The notes beneath the pieces were generated by a model that searched no databases, was not told the origin of the DNA, and was given only the letters and a program-made list of their open reading frames with translations. This document shows, one piece after another, positions 23,954 to 36,801 of a stretch of DNA of 64,000 bases. The stretch spans positions 2,956,716 to 3,020,715 of the forward strand of contig CP053163.1 in assembly GCA_014607495.2 (NCBI GenBank), read 5' to 3'. The translations under genes were made by a program, and so were the position numbers. This DNA comes from Carposina sasakii. Lineage: Eukaryota > Arthropoda > Insecta > Lepidoptera > Carposinidae. Position 1 is the first letter of the stretch. Every line of letters starts with the position of its first letter.

Positions 23954-26900
23954 TAGGTATATAAGTAGATACTTATTACTTATATTATATACTTATACTA
24001 CTAGTGAATATAAATTATTAGTTTTACGTGTTACTTTGTTTATGTTATGTCTTTACAAAATATGTATATTTCGCAATGTACTGAACTTTCACATTCGCTT
24101 CTTTTGACAGTTTGCCTTTTCGAAATAAGCTGTACCTACACCGTCGACCAAATTCAAAACTGGCACTTCTGCACCAATACAATCTGTGGGCATGCATCTC
24201 TCAGGAGAGGCTAATTTGACTCGCGACAATCCGGCGATTAAATTTTAATATTTGAAAAGGAACATTCGAGACGCTCCAACGAGGGAGAGGTGTCGTTTTG
24301 TTCTTCTATTTGCATTTTTGTTGGCAATTCCAATTTTGAATTGCCATTCGTAGCTTAGAGGTTGCTTTTTTGTTATACTCTTTGGGAGTCGTTTGTTTTT
24401 ATTTTAACCTTTCATAACTGATTATGGGTGAATGCAAAGCTACAAGAATAAAGATCAAAAAATTACTGCCTAAGACCAGTTAATCAAATGGCTCTACTTT
24501 TAACTATTACCTTGACTCTTGGTAACCATTTCGCCATTTGGTCTGGGCAAAGACCTTCCTTACAATGTTTTATTCTAAGAGCCAGACAGATTTAAAAAGT
24601 ATGTCTTTGATAAGGAAGAGTGGAGCGTTAGGGAAATTGGGTTGTGGTAAAGGGATTAAATGGATTTGTGGAAAAAGGAAAATTACGCGCCTTGCATGTT
24701 GCAGTAGGTAGAGATTGAGAGTGAATGAATTGGAGAGTGAGTGGACACGGAAGGATATTATCCTATGATGACGGAATGAAGGAAATATGAAAGGGATAAC
24801 GAAGTAGAATTTGAAATCATTTGACAATACTTAATAACCTTATTGCCTCTTCTATTGCTCATCTACGAGTTTACCTCATTAAATTGTGAATTGGCCTGCA
24901 TGCGGTTGGCCATACATTTAGATAGAGCATAGAGCAGCTATATTTAATAAAATAAAGTACTTAGTTATATAAAATTATTATTAATAATATAATTAATATA
25001 TATTATTAAGGCGATTGCATATAGATAGCTATGTTAAGGTATATTTGCCAGAATCCAGCAGTTGTTTATCACCCCGGATTCGGTTCCCGTGGCGAATACC
25101 AATCCAGTCCCAGGAGACCTCGGACTCTTGAAGGGGTAAAGCGAAGGGGTCGCGGCTTCATCGGAGAATATTCAATTTGGTCCGTTTGCCGATCATTTTT
25201 GTAAGTGAATTTGTTGTACCTACTGTTTATTCTGTGTATTGTTATAATTAGTTTTGGAATATACCTACATTGTTAGAAAAAAAAATAGACTTGAGACATC
25301 AGAAGTGGGAACTTCAATTCACTTTTAAATTTCACTTCACACTTTAATTTTTGTATGAAGCTTCAATAACAAATAAGATTTGTGATTTTTAATTGGAATT
25401 GGAATTATTTTCCAGAAGTGAGTGAGTATTTCACGTTTTATTGCTGGTTCTAGGAATTTCATTATTTCAGTCGAAGAATTTCAGCTTGAATCTAGAAACT
25501 TAAATGCAAATATTATGATTATTTTACTACACATAATTTATAACAAAGTCCATCTTTTCTAACTCTCCTTTTTAACAGACAAGGTAAGCTTATTTTCCTT
25601 TTATTTTTGAACATGGCCGAGGCGAAATTTGGCATGCAAGGCACAAGCGCGCGCAGACAAAATAAAACATATCCCCCGGCGTAAAACAGGTAGCCGGCAA
25701 TCATTTCATTTGGACCTGTCACAACAAGAGTATTTAGATTCTTGATACTTTAGTTCATATTTTTAATTAGGAACTACCACTGTCCATTTATACCCAATTA
25801 CTAGAATTACTGCTTATTATCTTAATTTATACTCATATTTACTCATGTTTAGGTATAATAACTTAATAAGTACTAGTTTTAAGAAATAATTTTAGTTCAA
25901 TAATAGTCATAATTGAACTATCTAACATATGTCTATCAACATCATTTGTATTCTTTAGGAGCATTTACATAATATAGCATTACACTGAATGTAAAAAATG
26001 TTGTGTTATTTTTGTTGAAGTTGCCATAAAACAAGTATCAAGATCGTCAATCCCATCAGCACCCAAAAAATAATGCTTGTTTATTGAAATTGAAATGCAC
26101 CGATTATTTTAATAGAACATCCGGTCCATCCGGTCAAAATGGCGATCTGACAGATCATGCCATATCACATAATGGCACTTCCAGAACACGTATCTCTGCA
26201 TTAGAGTAATGATGCGATTTTAAATTGTGCCCGAAATTTAAAATTGTGTTCGAAATTTTAAATTTCTTTTTACCTTTCCAGCCAGCTTATTAAATAGGCT
26301 GTGAGGCCTCATTTCGTATGCTGATTAGATTAGAGACTTTAGCTCAGGTGCTTTGCTTGCACAGTTGTTGCGAAAGTTGAGGGTGCTTATTATGTATTGT
26401 TCGCTGTTTCTTGTTTAGCGCAGATTATGTGAGCTACTGCATGTGGGATGGAATGTATCCTTTATGGGTGCTGATGACTGACATTTATATTTGGTTTTTT
26501 TAAAGGTTTCTTACTTTACCTCCTCCTGTATCGTACCTTTATTCCTCGATATTCGTACATAATTTAAATTAGGTAATAATATGTCTTTATTTTTATGTGA
26601 TGTGAGACATATCTGTATAATTTATGTGGTGTAAGGTTAAGGACCTTATTGTGTATTTACTTATTTTGTCACTCGTAACTAATTCGAAAACTTTCTCTGC
26701 AGTTTTCCACATTTCCAATCTTGTATAAACTAAACTAGCTCACCTAGAGCATTCGGGGAATTCCCCAAGTCCCCTAACGTGTCCAAGATCCCCTCCTAGG
26801 GGCTAGCCCCTTAGTTATGAGACACACTGCCGAGAAAAGCGCGGTATAAATGGTGTAAGTAACGTAGTTTTCGCCAATTTGGATACTTATAACTAAACTA

Positions 26901-26960
26901 TTATTGATTTTAGTAGCACAACAGATTACATAGCTTGACTGACACTTACCTATCTACTTA
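23954..26960. other. No gene recognised
   Basis: Long AT-rich interval with only short frames. A slightly GC-richer block at 25060-25190 has no recognisable identity. Confidence 0.45.
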
Positions 26961-27432
26961 CATACATACATATAATCACGCCTTTATCCCTTACGGAGTA
27001 GGCAGAGCACCAAGGGCCGATAGAACTACATGGTGCCACTTCTGACCAATTTTAAGGGTATAGTTGAGATGTACAATTTTATTTTTATTTTATTTATTTG
27101 GGACAGTTAACAACTGTATACAAAAATACATAGTTAGGTATTGTTTTTAAAGTATAAATAAGTACACAGTCCACTACACTATCCACACGAGTTACTTAAA
27201 AGAAAATTAGACAAGACTCACTGATGAGATAGCACCACCATGAATGCTGCAAAACTAACAAGCTCATGCATACATCCATAGGTGATACATACAAGTTCGG
27301 TTAGCAGTGACAGGTGGTCAGCCCATCGCCTACAAAACACCAAGACCCTCTTGTCCCTCTACTGACTTATATAGTATGCCCGGGAAGAGAAGCAGCTGTA
27401 GTATTATACATTTTTTTTTCACTCCCAGAGCA
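26961..27432 (+). repeat. Repeat family C, copy 2, interrupted by an insertion
   Basis: All family C blocks are present in order, but between GAGATGTACAA and TACAAGTTCGG there are about 213 extra bases (27077-27289). It ends in TTTTTTTTTCACTCCCAGAGC like the copy at 16413. Confidence 0.75.
27077..27289 (-). mobile_element. Insertion inside repeat C, probable reversed retroelement tail
   Basis: It begins TTTTATTTTTATTTTATTTA, an A-rich tail read backwards, followed by GGGACAGTTAACAACTG. TACAA occurs on both sides (27072-27076 and 27290-27294), consistent with a short target duplication. No coding frame is visible. Confidence 0.6.
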
Positions 27433-28026
27433 CTACTTATCTACTTAATTTAACTAATATGTTTATAAGCTCTACATGAGCTACCAAACGTTATTTTACA
27501 CATACAATATTATTACTTATTACACCCACGACCCGTGATCCCATGGATATCATCATAAATAAGTGGAAGCAAATTACGTATGTATGTACCTAATGAAAAG
27601 CTATAAGTATGTAGGTATTAATATTTTCCAAAAATATTTCTTTCCCTCTATAATCTTCCCGCCGCTATGTCGCCATCTTGAGACCACGTAGCTGTCACAC
27701 GTCGTTCCATTCCACGCATTTCATCAAAGCGAAAGGGACACATTCTGAATCCATATTGTCCGTTATCTGTGGCATTTCGCGCCAAAAGTGCCCATTATTT
27801 TTTTCCGTGCCATAAAGGTTATGGTAATGCCCTTCCGATGGGGTTAGGGTCGTGTTCTACAGATGTCGTGGATTTAGATTTTTGATGGTGAATAGAAATG
27901 ATTGCTTTTGATGTCGCGTTTTCTTTTGTTTTTATTGCTCTCGTAAGCGTCGTAAAAGGTTTGAAAATTGGTTTTATAAAGAAAATAATTTGTTTTAGAT
28001 TAGGCTAACCTAGACCGATGACTTAA

Positions 28027-28125
28027 AGAGGCGGCTGGTAGTGACTGGATTGCAAAAACGGGAGAACGAGCCGTGTGACATGCTCTGAGGGAGGCCTACT
28101 TACGTCCAGCAGTGAACTGCAATAG
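28027..28125 (+). mobile_element. RTE-type 3' end fragment (family D tail)
   Basis: It contains GGCTGGTAGTGACTGGAT and then GAGGGAGGCCTACTTACG and CCAGCAGTGAACTGCAATAG, the tail shared by family D and RTE LINE ends. It ends about 60 bases upstream of the RTE copy at 28184 and is in the same orientation. Confidence 0.6.
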
Positions 28126-28183
28126 GCTGACAAGCAATACCTGCGTATTGTGTACTCATTTTAAGAGTTTAAGGATACTATAA

Positions 28184-28700
28184 ATAGCGTTCGGGAAACT
28201 ACGAAGCTTATTTGTGTCCAAGATACCCCAGTCCTTAAAGACGAAGGTATTCAACCAGTGCGTGCTGCCGGTGATGACCTACGGTGCCGAGACGTGGTCT
28301 CTAACTATGTGCCTCATAAAAAAGCTCAGGATCGCACAGCGAGCGATGGAGAGAGCTATGCTTGGGATCTCTCTGCGTGATCGAATCAGAAATGAGGAGA
28401 TCCGCAGACGTACAAAGATCACCGACATATCTGAACGGTCCAGCAAGCTGAAGTGGCAATGGGCAGGGCACATAGCTCGAAGAACTGATGGCCGATGGAG
28501 TCGGAAAGTTCTAGAGTGGATACCACGTATCGGCAAGCGCAGCGTGGGAAGGCCACCCGCGAGGTGGACGGATGACCTGGTCAAGGTTGCGGGTGTCGGT
28601 TGGATGCAGGCTGCTTCCGACCGGTCGGAGTGGAGGTTGTTGGGGGAGGCCTATGTCCAACAGTGGACTTCTCAGGGCTGTAAATGATGATGATGATGAT
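28184..28700 (+). mobile_element. RTE-clade LINE, 5'-truncated, reverse transcriptase C-terminus
   Basis: An open frame runs from just after a TAG at 28184 to a TGA at 28685. It reads RFGKLRSLFVSKIPQSLK, then QCVLPVMTYGAETW, KLRIAQRAMERAMLGISLRD, KWQWAGHIARR, GRPPARWTDDL and VQQWTSQGCK. This is the thumb and C-terminal region of endonuclease/reverse-transcriptase proteins of RTE-type non-LTR retrotransposons. The catalytic YxDD region and the endonuclease are absent, so the copy is 5'-truncated and not autonomous. The stop codon lies at the start of the TGATGATGATGATGAT tail, so the 3' UTR is essentially nil, as is usual in this clade. The surviving frame is uninterrupted, suggesting a fairly recent insertion. 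Confidence 0.88.
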
Positions 28701-28959
28701 AAATAGTTTAGAATTATGTTTAAAATTGTATAAAAGTTTACGGAAATGTACAACTTTGATAAAATGTTTCAAACATTTCACCTACCTACTTCCTACATTT
28801 CAACACAATAACATTTCCTCATTACATGACACCACAGTTGCTTCCAAGGGTAGTTGGGGAATGTTTCCGAGCTTTGTACAAAACTTTATCTCGTGCATAA
28901 TGGATGCCCGATAGGTCCGTAAGTGATTGATAGAGGGCATTCCTGTGAGGACTCCCGGT

Positions 28960-29205
28960 AAAGGCGCGGCATTGGGTATCGTATCATCTGCCCGCAGCGC
29001 CTTAGGTCCTGGGTTCAAATCCCGGTAGGTGCAATCATCGATGATATTTCAATGTTTGTTTCCGAGCCATGGATATTTCTATAAGTACTTATCTATGTAA
29101 CTATTTACATATATACCGTTGCTTCGTATCCACGACACAAGACCTTAGAGATCTTAGTGTTGTACTATATTAATGTGTTGTGAAGGTGAATATTTCTGAA
29201 TATGT
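28960..29205 (+). mobile_element. tRNA-derived SINE (family S), copy 1
   Basis: The head has a Pol III B-box (GGTTCAAATCC) in TAGGTCCTGGGTTCAAATCC-CGGTAGGTGCAA. A body follows with TGTTTCCGAGCCATGGATAT and CCACGACACAAGACCTTAGA. The A-box region is diverged. Confidence 0.75.
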
Positions 29206-29376
29206 ATCTATGTAAACTACCCCATTAAAACGATTTAGTAGGGCAGGCGGATTCCATTGTGAACTTAAAGCGTTCTATTATGGGTTAAACTTTAAAAAAT
29301 TATGTCAAGGCAGTGTTTAGATACAATCTTGCGAGACTACTAAATTTAGCTTCTAGATCACACTTTCACATTTCTA

Positions 29377-29508
29377 TATTCTTTATATTTATTCTTTATT
29401 GTACATACACAGACATTTTATATAGAAAAGCATTTTACATTGACAATGTACAAAGGCGTGCTTATCCCTATAAGAGATTTCTTCCAGCAAACCTACCTAC
29501 TTCTTGTG
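29377..29508 (-). mobile_element. LINE G-type 3' end
   Basis: On the minus strand it reads CTGGAAGAAATCTCTTATAG, a block around TTGTACATTGTCAATGT, then TTGTACAATAAAGAAT. This is the same layout as the copies at 17088 and 21478. Confidence 0.6.
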
Positions 29509-30154
29509 AAGAATTATGGTTATTTCTATTCTTCTTGTGAAGAATTGTTGAACTTTTAACCAAAAACAAAGAAATGCAATAATTATCTATTCTATTGGTG
29601 CAAAAAGCCAACATTACTGTGGTTTGGTTAGATGTTTCAAAATGTATAAATTTACCAAACAAACATGCATGTAGCTACAAAAATTCATGAACAAAAGTAG
29701 CTTCAGAAAAATACAGCTAAGTATGTAACTTGATAACTCGATAGCTACATAAACTTATCTATAAAACATTTACTAGACATAACTTTGTAAATCCGACACT
29801 TCCAAGCCAACAGCACTAAACTAGCTGCCCTTACCGCGAACACTCTATCAAAAGTACGTATCTCCATTAAAATATATCAGTAGTCATGCGATGACGGATC
29901 GGGAGCGCTTTGTTGTGCTAATGCTGGCCTGGCTGCCAAATGTGAAGACTTTATGTGGAGATGAGGTTCACGTTCATAACTTCTGTATTCTCGAAGAATC
30001 AGTAGGGTAAGCATGAACATTTTTAACGCGCCGTAACGCTAGCGACTCGCAAGCAAAATCTATGAAATGACAGTTGGATGAAAGCGTTACGGACAGACTA
30101 TCGAGAGGTTCGTGCTTGACCCACTAGTAGCTTTTTTGTCGTCTGAAATTGATA

Positions 30155-30365
30155 GGTCTGTGCTGATGTGAGACGTCAATAGGATACATCAGCTGCATCT
30201 TCCGTGCATGTCGTAAGAGTCGACTGAGGAACTCGAGCATTCTCTGAGGCGATAACATGTCATTGATCATTTGCATCTGTGTCCGCTATGCTTACTTACT
30301 TTGGGATCTCCGTTACTATCTTGCAGTTCTGGCTACCCCATTTAGGGAACCCAGCCGTGTGTGTA
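30155..30365 (-). repeat. Repeat family B, near full-length
   Basis: Inverted: TGTGCTGATGTGAGACG, ATACATCAGCTGCATCTTCC, GTAAGAGTCGACTGAGGAAC, GCATTCTCTGAGGCGATAAC, GCAGTTCTGGCTACCCCATT and GGGAACCCAGCCGTGTG. It lies 10 bases from the inverted tRNA-derived SINE at 30376. Confidence 0.7.
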
Positions 30366-30375
30366 AGTAGTATAC

Positions 30376-30608
30376 AATATATTCACACACTACACAACAC
30401 ATTAACCTAGTCCCACATTAAGATACCTAAGGTCTTGTGTCGTGGGTACTAAACAACGGTATATAAATACATAGATAAGTATAGAAACATCCATGACTCG
30501 GAAACAAACATCGATATTCATCATATCAATGTTTGCACCTACCGGGATTCGAACCCAGGACCTATGGCGTCGCAGGCAGGGTCACTACCTACTAGACCAA
30601 TCGGCCGT
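30376..30608 (-). mobile_element. tRNA-derived SINE (family S), complete inverted copy
   Basis: Inverted head: TGCACCTACCGGGATTCGAA, CCCAGGACCTATGGCGTCGC and CACTACCTACTAGACCAATC-GGCC. This includes the B-box (GGTTCGAATCC on the minus strand) and the tRNA-like start GGCCGATTGGTCTAGTAG. The body ends in TTAACCTAGTCCCACATTAA. Confidence 0.8.
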
Positions 30609-31274
30609 CGAATACAAAATTCCTGGGATGAAAATACTTTTTAAGTTTATCTATTTTGATGGTGTAAATCGAATTCAAAAAATTCTAAAACATACATATT
30701 TGCAAGAAAACAACACTGTTATATTATAAAACTAGTCTTTGACATAATAAACATTGGTAGGTATATACATATTGGACAATACTGAACTATACGAAAAAGA
30801 AGTCCAAAAACAAAAGTGACAAACTAAAACAAACACAGCCAAGCGAAATAACGAAAAACACAGCTTCCACAACAATCGGAGAAACTTCCGCCATATCTTC
30901 AAACATCAACACACAGGATGATTAACGAGGGGGGACGCGGGCGCGATGCGAAAGCGATACCAAAACGATTAAGTTCCGAATCCAACTCAGAAATTAACGC
31001 TTCACGTCCTACGTATTACGGCAAACTTAACAACTATTTATTTGATGTCCAATACAATGACAGAAGTGAGAAAGCCTATCGATACTAGCGCCACGTCTAT
31101 CTGATAGGACTTGTTGGTGGGAATTTTTCCTTCCCCTATGACGTCAGAGTGTCTCCGTCGTTAGTGACATGTTCGAATTTGGAAAATTAATGATTTTGAT
31201 TTTGGCCAGTATTGGGCTATTCGTCCGTAATGTAACGTATTGTTGCTCTTTTGTTTTAGTTATAGATTAAAAAT

Positions 31275-31425
31275 TACCAACCGGCCAAGTGCAATAGATC
31301 ATTGTGAAAACAACTGTCTAGGTTTCATAGTTCTTGAGAGACAGCCTGGTGACAGACACACTGACAGACAGACTTAGCAGACAACAAGCCCATTTTTACC
31401 CTTCGGGTACGGAACCCTAAAAATT
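31275..31425 (+). mobile_element. Interspersed repeat ending CCCTTCGGGTACGGAACCCTAAAAA
   Basis: Blocks ACCGGCCAAGTGCAATAG, TCATAGTTCTTGAGAGACAG, GACAGACAGACTTAGCAGAC and CTTCGGGTACGGAACCCTAA are typical of a common lepidopteran dispersed element. Only one copy was noticed here. Confidence 0.5.
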
Positions 31426-34400
31426 GGTTATTATTAATTTCCTTACATTTAGCTCAAAGTTATCCTCATAATTGGATAATAAATAAATTACTTGATTATA
31501 ATTATCTAAGTACATATTTTACTATACTTAAGCATTCCTGAAGGTAGGTACTCTATAAAAAAAGTTACATATACTTTCTACCCATCATTGTCGAACCTAC
31601 CTAATATTAACCCCTAATCCCAGTAGGGTCGAAAACAGATGTCCCACTTAACCCACACAACATAAACATAAACGGAAAAAAGGATTCTAATCAACGAGAT
31701 TGCCCAAACACATTCAAATTCAATAGACAAGAAAAATTGACACCGAATGTTGCAAATAAACAACCGAAACCACAACACGCTAACTAGACTCCATTTCATA
31801 GAATGCCTGTGCTTGATTTCGGAACTAACATCTTTTGTATGCAGTGGCACAGATAATGTAGCTATACACATAGTAACTAGCGCCATCATCCATTGCAACT
31901 ATATGGTGAAACCCACTCTACAACAGATTCACAAAGTCAATATCCAAATGGTTCCGCGACTATAAAGTCAACCCCTCCTTAATCCAATCCCACCTCGTCC
32001 TTGTCAACGTTTTGTTTCTTTTACGAATCAACCAGCGTAAGCAGATCTCTTTACTAGCGAAAACACAGGGAAATCTCTACGCAAAATGTGATCCATGCCA
32101 GTCTAGTTTATACTGGTCACTGCGTATAAAGGAACGTTCCATGCACATCACTAAAAAAGGCGCGTAAAAATGTTTTTTGAAAAAGGAAACGCACGAAGAA
32201 AATAATCCATTTAGTCACGTGGCGGGAAAATGCCTCACCGTGGGGATCGCACGCGAGCTGGATCAAAAAAGCATTCGAGTTTTATTTGGTCAGTCAAAGC
32301 TTGGGGGGTTTAAATTTAAAATGTACTTAAATTCAATTCCTGTTTCCGTTTCTCCAATGTTTTTTCATTTTAATTTCCATTCGTGTCCATAGCGAGCTTG
32401 TTTTCGGCCATTCATAGTGATCTTTTGTGAAAGCTCTCTGTGAGATTGCAAAGGGCAATGTTTGCCTTTTTACTAAATCAAACAAGCTATTTTATAATCT
32501 GTGCATTGATTTTTCAAGCCCACTTTCTGACCGACCAATGCATTCATTTGATGCCTTTTCATTTCATGCCAGACAGACTGTCGCACAATAATAATTGGAT
32601 TACCTAGGTACGATGAAGAGACACGATTACTATTTCTCGTACCTCTATCGATTATAAGACAATCTTTAAACAAAAGTATCATTAGCAGCAAAATCGTTAA
32701 ACCTAAAAAAAATTACCCCATTTTGAATAAAACTACATTCAATGGTGCTAAGTAGGACGCGACATTAAAAAGTGTTTGTAAAGTAAGTATATAGTGAACT
32801 AACATTGATAATGGTGAGGCACAATAAGTATGATGACCATGTTAGATTTTATTATTCTCACAATAATTATTATGCCCGACGCTGTGCACTTGGCAACCGT
32901 AATATATCTACTATTCTATTGCGCTGACAAGGAATGCGCACTGCCTTGCTACTAAACTACGCCGCTACCTTTATTTACTGCGTCAAAGTGTCAATTTTAG
33001 TACATAAAAATACCGTACAAAAATGACTAGAATCAAGCCTGTTGGCCTTTCGACTGAGAGGCGCACGTTTTAACATCATATGAATAGGAATCGGGTTCCT
33101 TCTGGACAGGACCCTCTGGGAGTAACCCGTGCATTTTCCGAGCGATTTAATTTTGACAGTTGAGCTTTCTTTGGATTCCATTAGTTATCGAATTAGTGAC
33201 GTCACGGAGCAAGTAAAGCTCTTATCATCTCACCATTATTACACTCCATTAGGTTATTCCAATCTGTCTCGTATTATATACATTGCATTGCGTTGCAATT
33301 ATACAAGTATTGTAAGTACCAGAAAAAATAAAAAAGTTGATATTTTAAAATTTTGCAGTGGTTCCAATATTTCTTCTGGCTATCAATTACATCCTGTATA
33401 ATAACATTAATAAATGTATTTAAATCGATCAATGTTGAAAAGATTCTTCACTTCAATGAACCGTAATAAAACGCAGACTCCTACCCCTGTTTTCGGTTAC
33501 ACTGTAAACCTATAAACTTCATGAATATAGGAGTGGGAATTTATAGGTCCACTAAGTAGCATTTTAAAGCATCCCGTGCACCCCACGTGCACCCTCAGCG
33601 ACCCGTGACATACATTCTAATAGTTTTATTGGTAACCGATTTAAGACGCAAGTTACAGGAGCGCGAGTTTTCGATCGCGTTTACGTTTTGGTTTCCACCA
33701 ATTTCAAAACTGTACATGATAGTGCCTTTGTCATGTCACGTGATATGCTAAAAGTGAAAACAATGTCTTTAGCGAAATATGTAGTTAAATTAGTTCATTA
33801 ATTAATTAATCGAATAAGCTTTGTCTTTTGTTTCAGTTAGAAAATGTTAAGAATAAAATAAATTTATTGTTCTATTAATTTTAATGTTTCAAATGGAACC
33901 TTTTTAGACCACACCATCTATAGGAAACCATTCGTACAGCATCACTTAAGGATCCATCCCCTTGCGGGAATGGCGAATTTTTCAATTGGATATCCCGTCA
34001 GAATGTCACGTGGTCAAGTGAACGCCATTTTGAACGTGTGGACTTTTAGAGTTCCTTAGGTATAAAAATAACTTCCAAGTAGACAGTGTGAGTGGCATGA
34101 GATGTGTAAGAACGATATCATAAAAATATCTTACTTCTTAGTGAATGTTTGTGTATAAAATAGGAAAACAAGAAGTCGTTCTTTACCAACTATGCCAAAA
34201 AGAGAGTTATGTTTTTCGAGAGTATGCATAAGTTTTTGCATTTTAGCTTGAGAGTTATCATTATCTTAGTTAGTTAGCTATTCATCTTAGTTAGTGGTAG
34301 TGACACTAGGTAGATAGGTATATCATAATATTCATAGTCGGATATTTTTCTAATGAGGATAAATGAATGATGATCCTTTGAATGATTAACCATTGACCAT

Positions 34401-34454
34401 ATAACTACATTATCTATGTAAATTTCAAACAAAAACTGGCTGTCCGAAATCACG
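31426..34454. other. No gene recognised
   Basis: Non-repetitive within the window. Short frames only. An inverted pair around CCTATAAAC and TTTATAGG at 33510-33550 is too weak to call. Confidence 0.45.
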
Positions 34455-34838
34455 TATACAGGATGTTTTTTTGTGGCCGCCTTTAACGAAGGGTGCGGTA
34501 CTCTATACATAAAATAAAGTAAGTTTATGCCAAAAAAAATGCTGGGATTTTTTTTAATTTTTTTTTTTTTTATTACTTGATCTGGCGAAATTTATAGTGT
34601 CTAGTGTTTATGCTAGTTTATTTATAGACAGATATTAATTATTTCTCGTGAAAAAATCTTGCTACGTGCGTCTATGTGCATTTATGCAGAAAAACGCAGT
34701 CTATTTACTCAACTTTGGACCCTAATATTTTGGAAACCAGACACTTCCCAGGTATGCTTCCATGGAGAAAAATGATCGTGATGATGAGGAGATTCCGTAG
34801 TTTTCGGGAACGTTGACGACCAAAAATCATCCTGTATA
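34455..34838 (+). mobile_element. TIR element family E, 384-bp copy, near-identical to 14355-14738
   Basis: The ends TATACAGGATGTTTTTTTGT and AAAAATCATCCTGTATA pair better than in the 14355 copy. By eye only a handful of substitutions and poly-T length differences separate the two copies, which have the same total length. Confidence 0.85.
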
Positions 34839-35231
34839 GGAGTTAGGTTCCTTGGGTATTCCATAAAAGGAACCCTAAACCACAATACGCCAACTCACAC
34901 TTGACAGCTACAATAGTCCTCAACAGGCAGGCAACGGATACCACACACTTTACAGCCAAGTAAACATTAAATCGTAAATCGTGTGCAAGACGATATCTTT
35001 GAAGGGGGACATGGGAAAAGTCAAAGAAAATAATTTCAAGCTATCGAAGGGACCAATTGAAGGAACTTTGGGTTGAATTTTAAAACGTCTCCTGAGAGTG
35101 CGATTAGATTGTGGTACGATACGGGAAACGCGACAAGACTTTGAGAATAGTATTGATTGGAGTTACAGATTGGAAAAGTCTCTTGGTTAAAAACATATAT
35201 ACTACATAAAATAATTCTATACATATGCACA

Positions 35232-35481
35232 CTGGCCGCGTGGTGCCGGCAGAGTACAATTCGTACCACCCCATGTCTGCCCGTGGGTATCGTACGAGGC
35301 GATTAAGGGTTTCCGGGAGGTGGGCAGCAGTGTTGACAACATAGTCCAAAATATAAACTGCTGTCACCAACCCGCCTGCCCAGCGAGGTGACTGTGGGCT
35401 AATACCCCCCACGGCAGTCTTGTGGCGTGCCCTGGGGGAGGCCTACGTCCAGCAGTGGACTGCAATAGGCCGATTATGATG
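35232..35481 (+). mobile_element. Family D SINE, copy 2 (longest)
   Basis: It has the same blocks as the copy at 17801 and extends farther 5' with GGCCGCGTGGTGCCGGCAGA. It keeps TGGGGGAGGCCTACGTCCAG, which the 17801 copy has partly lost, and ends in CGATTATGATG. Confidence 0.75.
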
Positions 35482-35494
35482 CTACATATTATGC

Positions 35495-35728
35495 ACACGC
35501 CTGTTTTCCCGAAATGGGGTAACCACAACTGCAGGATCATAAATATGATCTCATAGCCACGATTAGCATGGCCGGGACAGATTTAAATAATCAGTGATAG
35601 GTTGCTAGCATATCAACTGAGAGAATGCCCTTGTTCGTGTCGTAAGAGTCGTTCGACTATAGAACTACTCTGATGCCGCTGATATCTATTTATTACTTAT
35701 TCTGGTAAAGCCCGCATCAGTAGAATAC
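35495..35728 (+). repeat. Repeat family B, near full-length
   Basis: ACGCCTGTTTTCCCGAAATG, GGGTAACCACAACTGCAGGA, GTGATAGGTTGCTAGC, GAGAGAATGCCCTTG and TAAAGCCCGCATCAGTAGAA. The distal part is rearranged around GTCGTAAGAGTCG, which here sits in the opposite sense. Confidence 0.65.
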
Positions 35729-36245
35729 TAAATTATATATCGGACACTGACAGTATGTACCTAATATCAAATAAAAAAGTTTCCTTTTTAATTCACCTGT
35801 ACCTTAGACAAAAATTGATCATAAATTTATTAGCACGTTGACGGCGTAGCGTACACAAATTGCTAAAAATTCGGTGTTGTCTCCACAATATTAAAGTACT
35901 AAAAATAATATTACAAACTTACACTGCGTTCAATATAAAATCACATGTAATCTAATATTATTCGCATAGAGTCGACAACAGTAGAGTTGCAGATATACAA
36001 TGCACAACTGACGTGGTTTTATAATTTAGGGTAGAAACACGAGGTGTGTATTTCGTCGTATCTAAGGATTCATCTTCACGACAGGAGGTCGCTGTTTTCC
36101 GCGGGGAAACGTGCCTAATATCCAGTGTCTGCTTGTTTTACCATTTAATTCTCGTTAAGGATGAGATATTGAATACTAACGGACTAATAATAACTTTTAT
36201 CAAATACAAGTTAGGTAGATTTTCGCTTATATATTCTATAAATAA

Positions 36246-36355
36246 ATAAATATTCACACATTACACACCACATTAACCTAGTCTCACATTAAGATCCCTA
36301 AGGTGACCTTAGTAAGGTCTTGTGTCGTGGGTACTAAACCACTAGACCGAGTTCA
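36246..36355 (-). mobile_element. tRNA-derived SINE (family S), internally deleted
   Basis: TATTCACACATTACACACCA, TTAACCTAGTCTCACATTAA, GTCTTGTGTCGTGGGTACTA and then directly AACCACTAGACCGAG: the body middle and most of the tRNA head are lost. Confidence 0.6.
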
Positions 36356-36801
36356 CTGTCTCGCCCGTTTACTCGGTACGTGTGCTCAAAGCATTTGTTC
36401 CTTAGTCGACTCATCGACATGCACGGATTTCCGCATTAGGTTAGCAAAAGTAAGTTGCAAGTAGTTACTTTACTTAGTTTCTAGTTAGAAATAAATTCTT
36501 CATTAAGGACTATGTTTTTCTTACTTATAAATGTATAATTCTGGGACAGATTAGGTAGTTTGTGTTTTTAGTTTTTGTTTTCGAGTGTTGTTTGTGTAGA
36601 TAGATAATTTTCTAAATGGGTATTTCATGGTCATAAAAATTTAATTAAATTTATAGATCAATAAAAAAAGCAATTTATAATAGCTTCACAACTTCTTATC
36701 TAACGACGTAAAGCGAAAATGTTTTTGTTGAGGACTTCTTTCCCCGCAGTACGTGCGGTGTTCCACAAATGTCGCTAAACTTAAAATGGCGGACGCCGGA
36801 A

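Noticed and set aside
28279..28584. Minus-strand open frame of 101 codons
   Set aside because: Shadow of the RTE reverse-transcriptase frame on the other strand.
31614..31898. 94-codon minus-strand frame with hydrophobic stretches
   Set aside because: No recognisable family. Hydrophobicity follows from T-rich codons, and the overlapping plus-strand frame is equally long.
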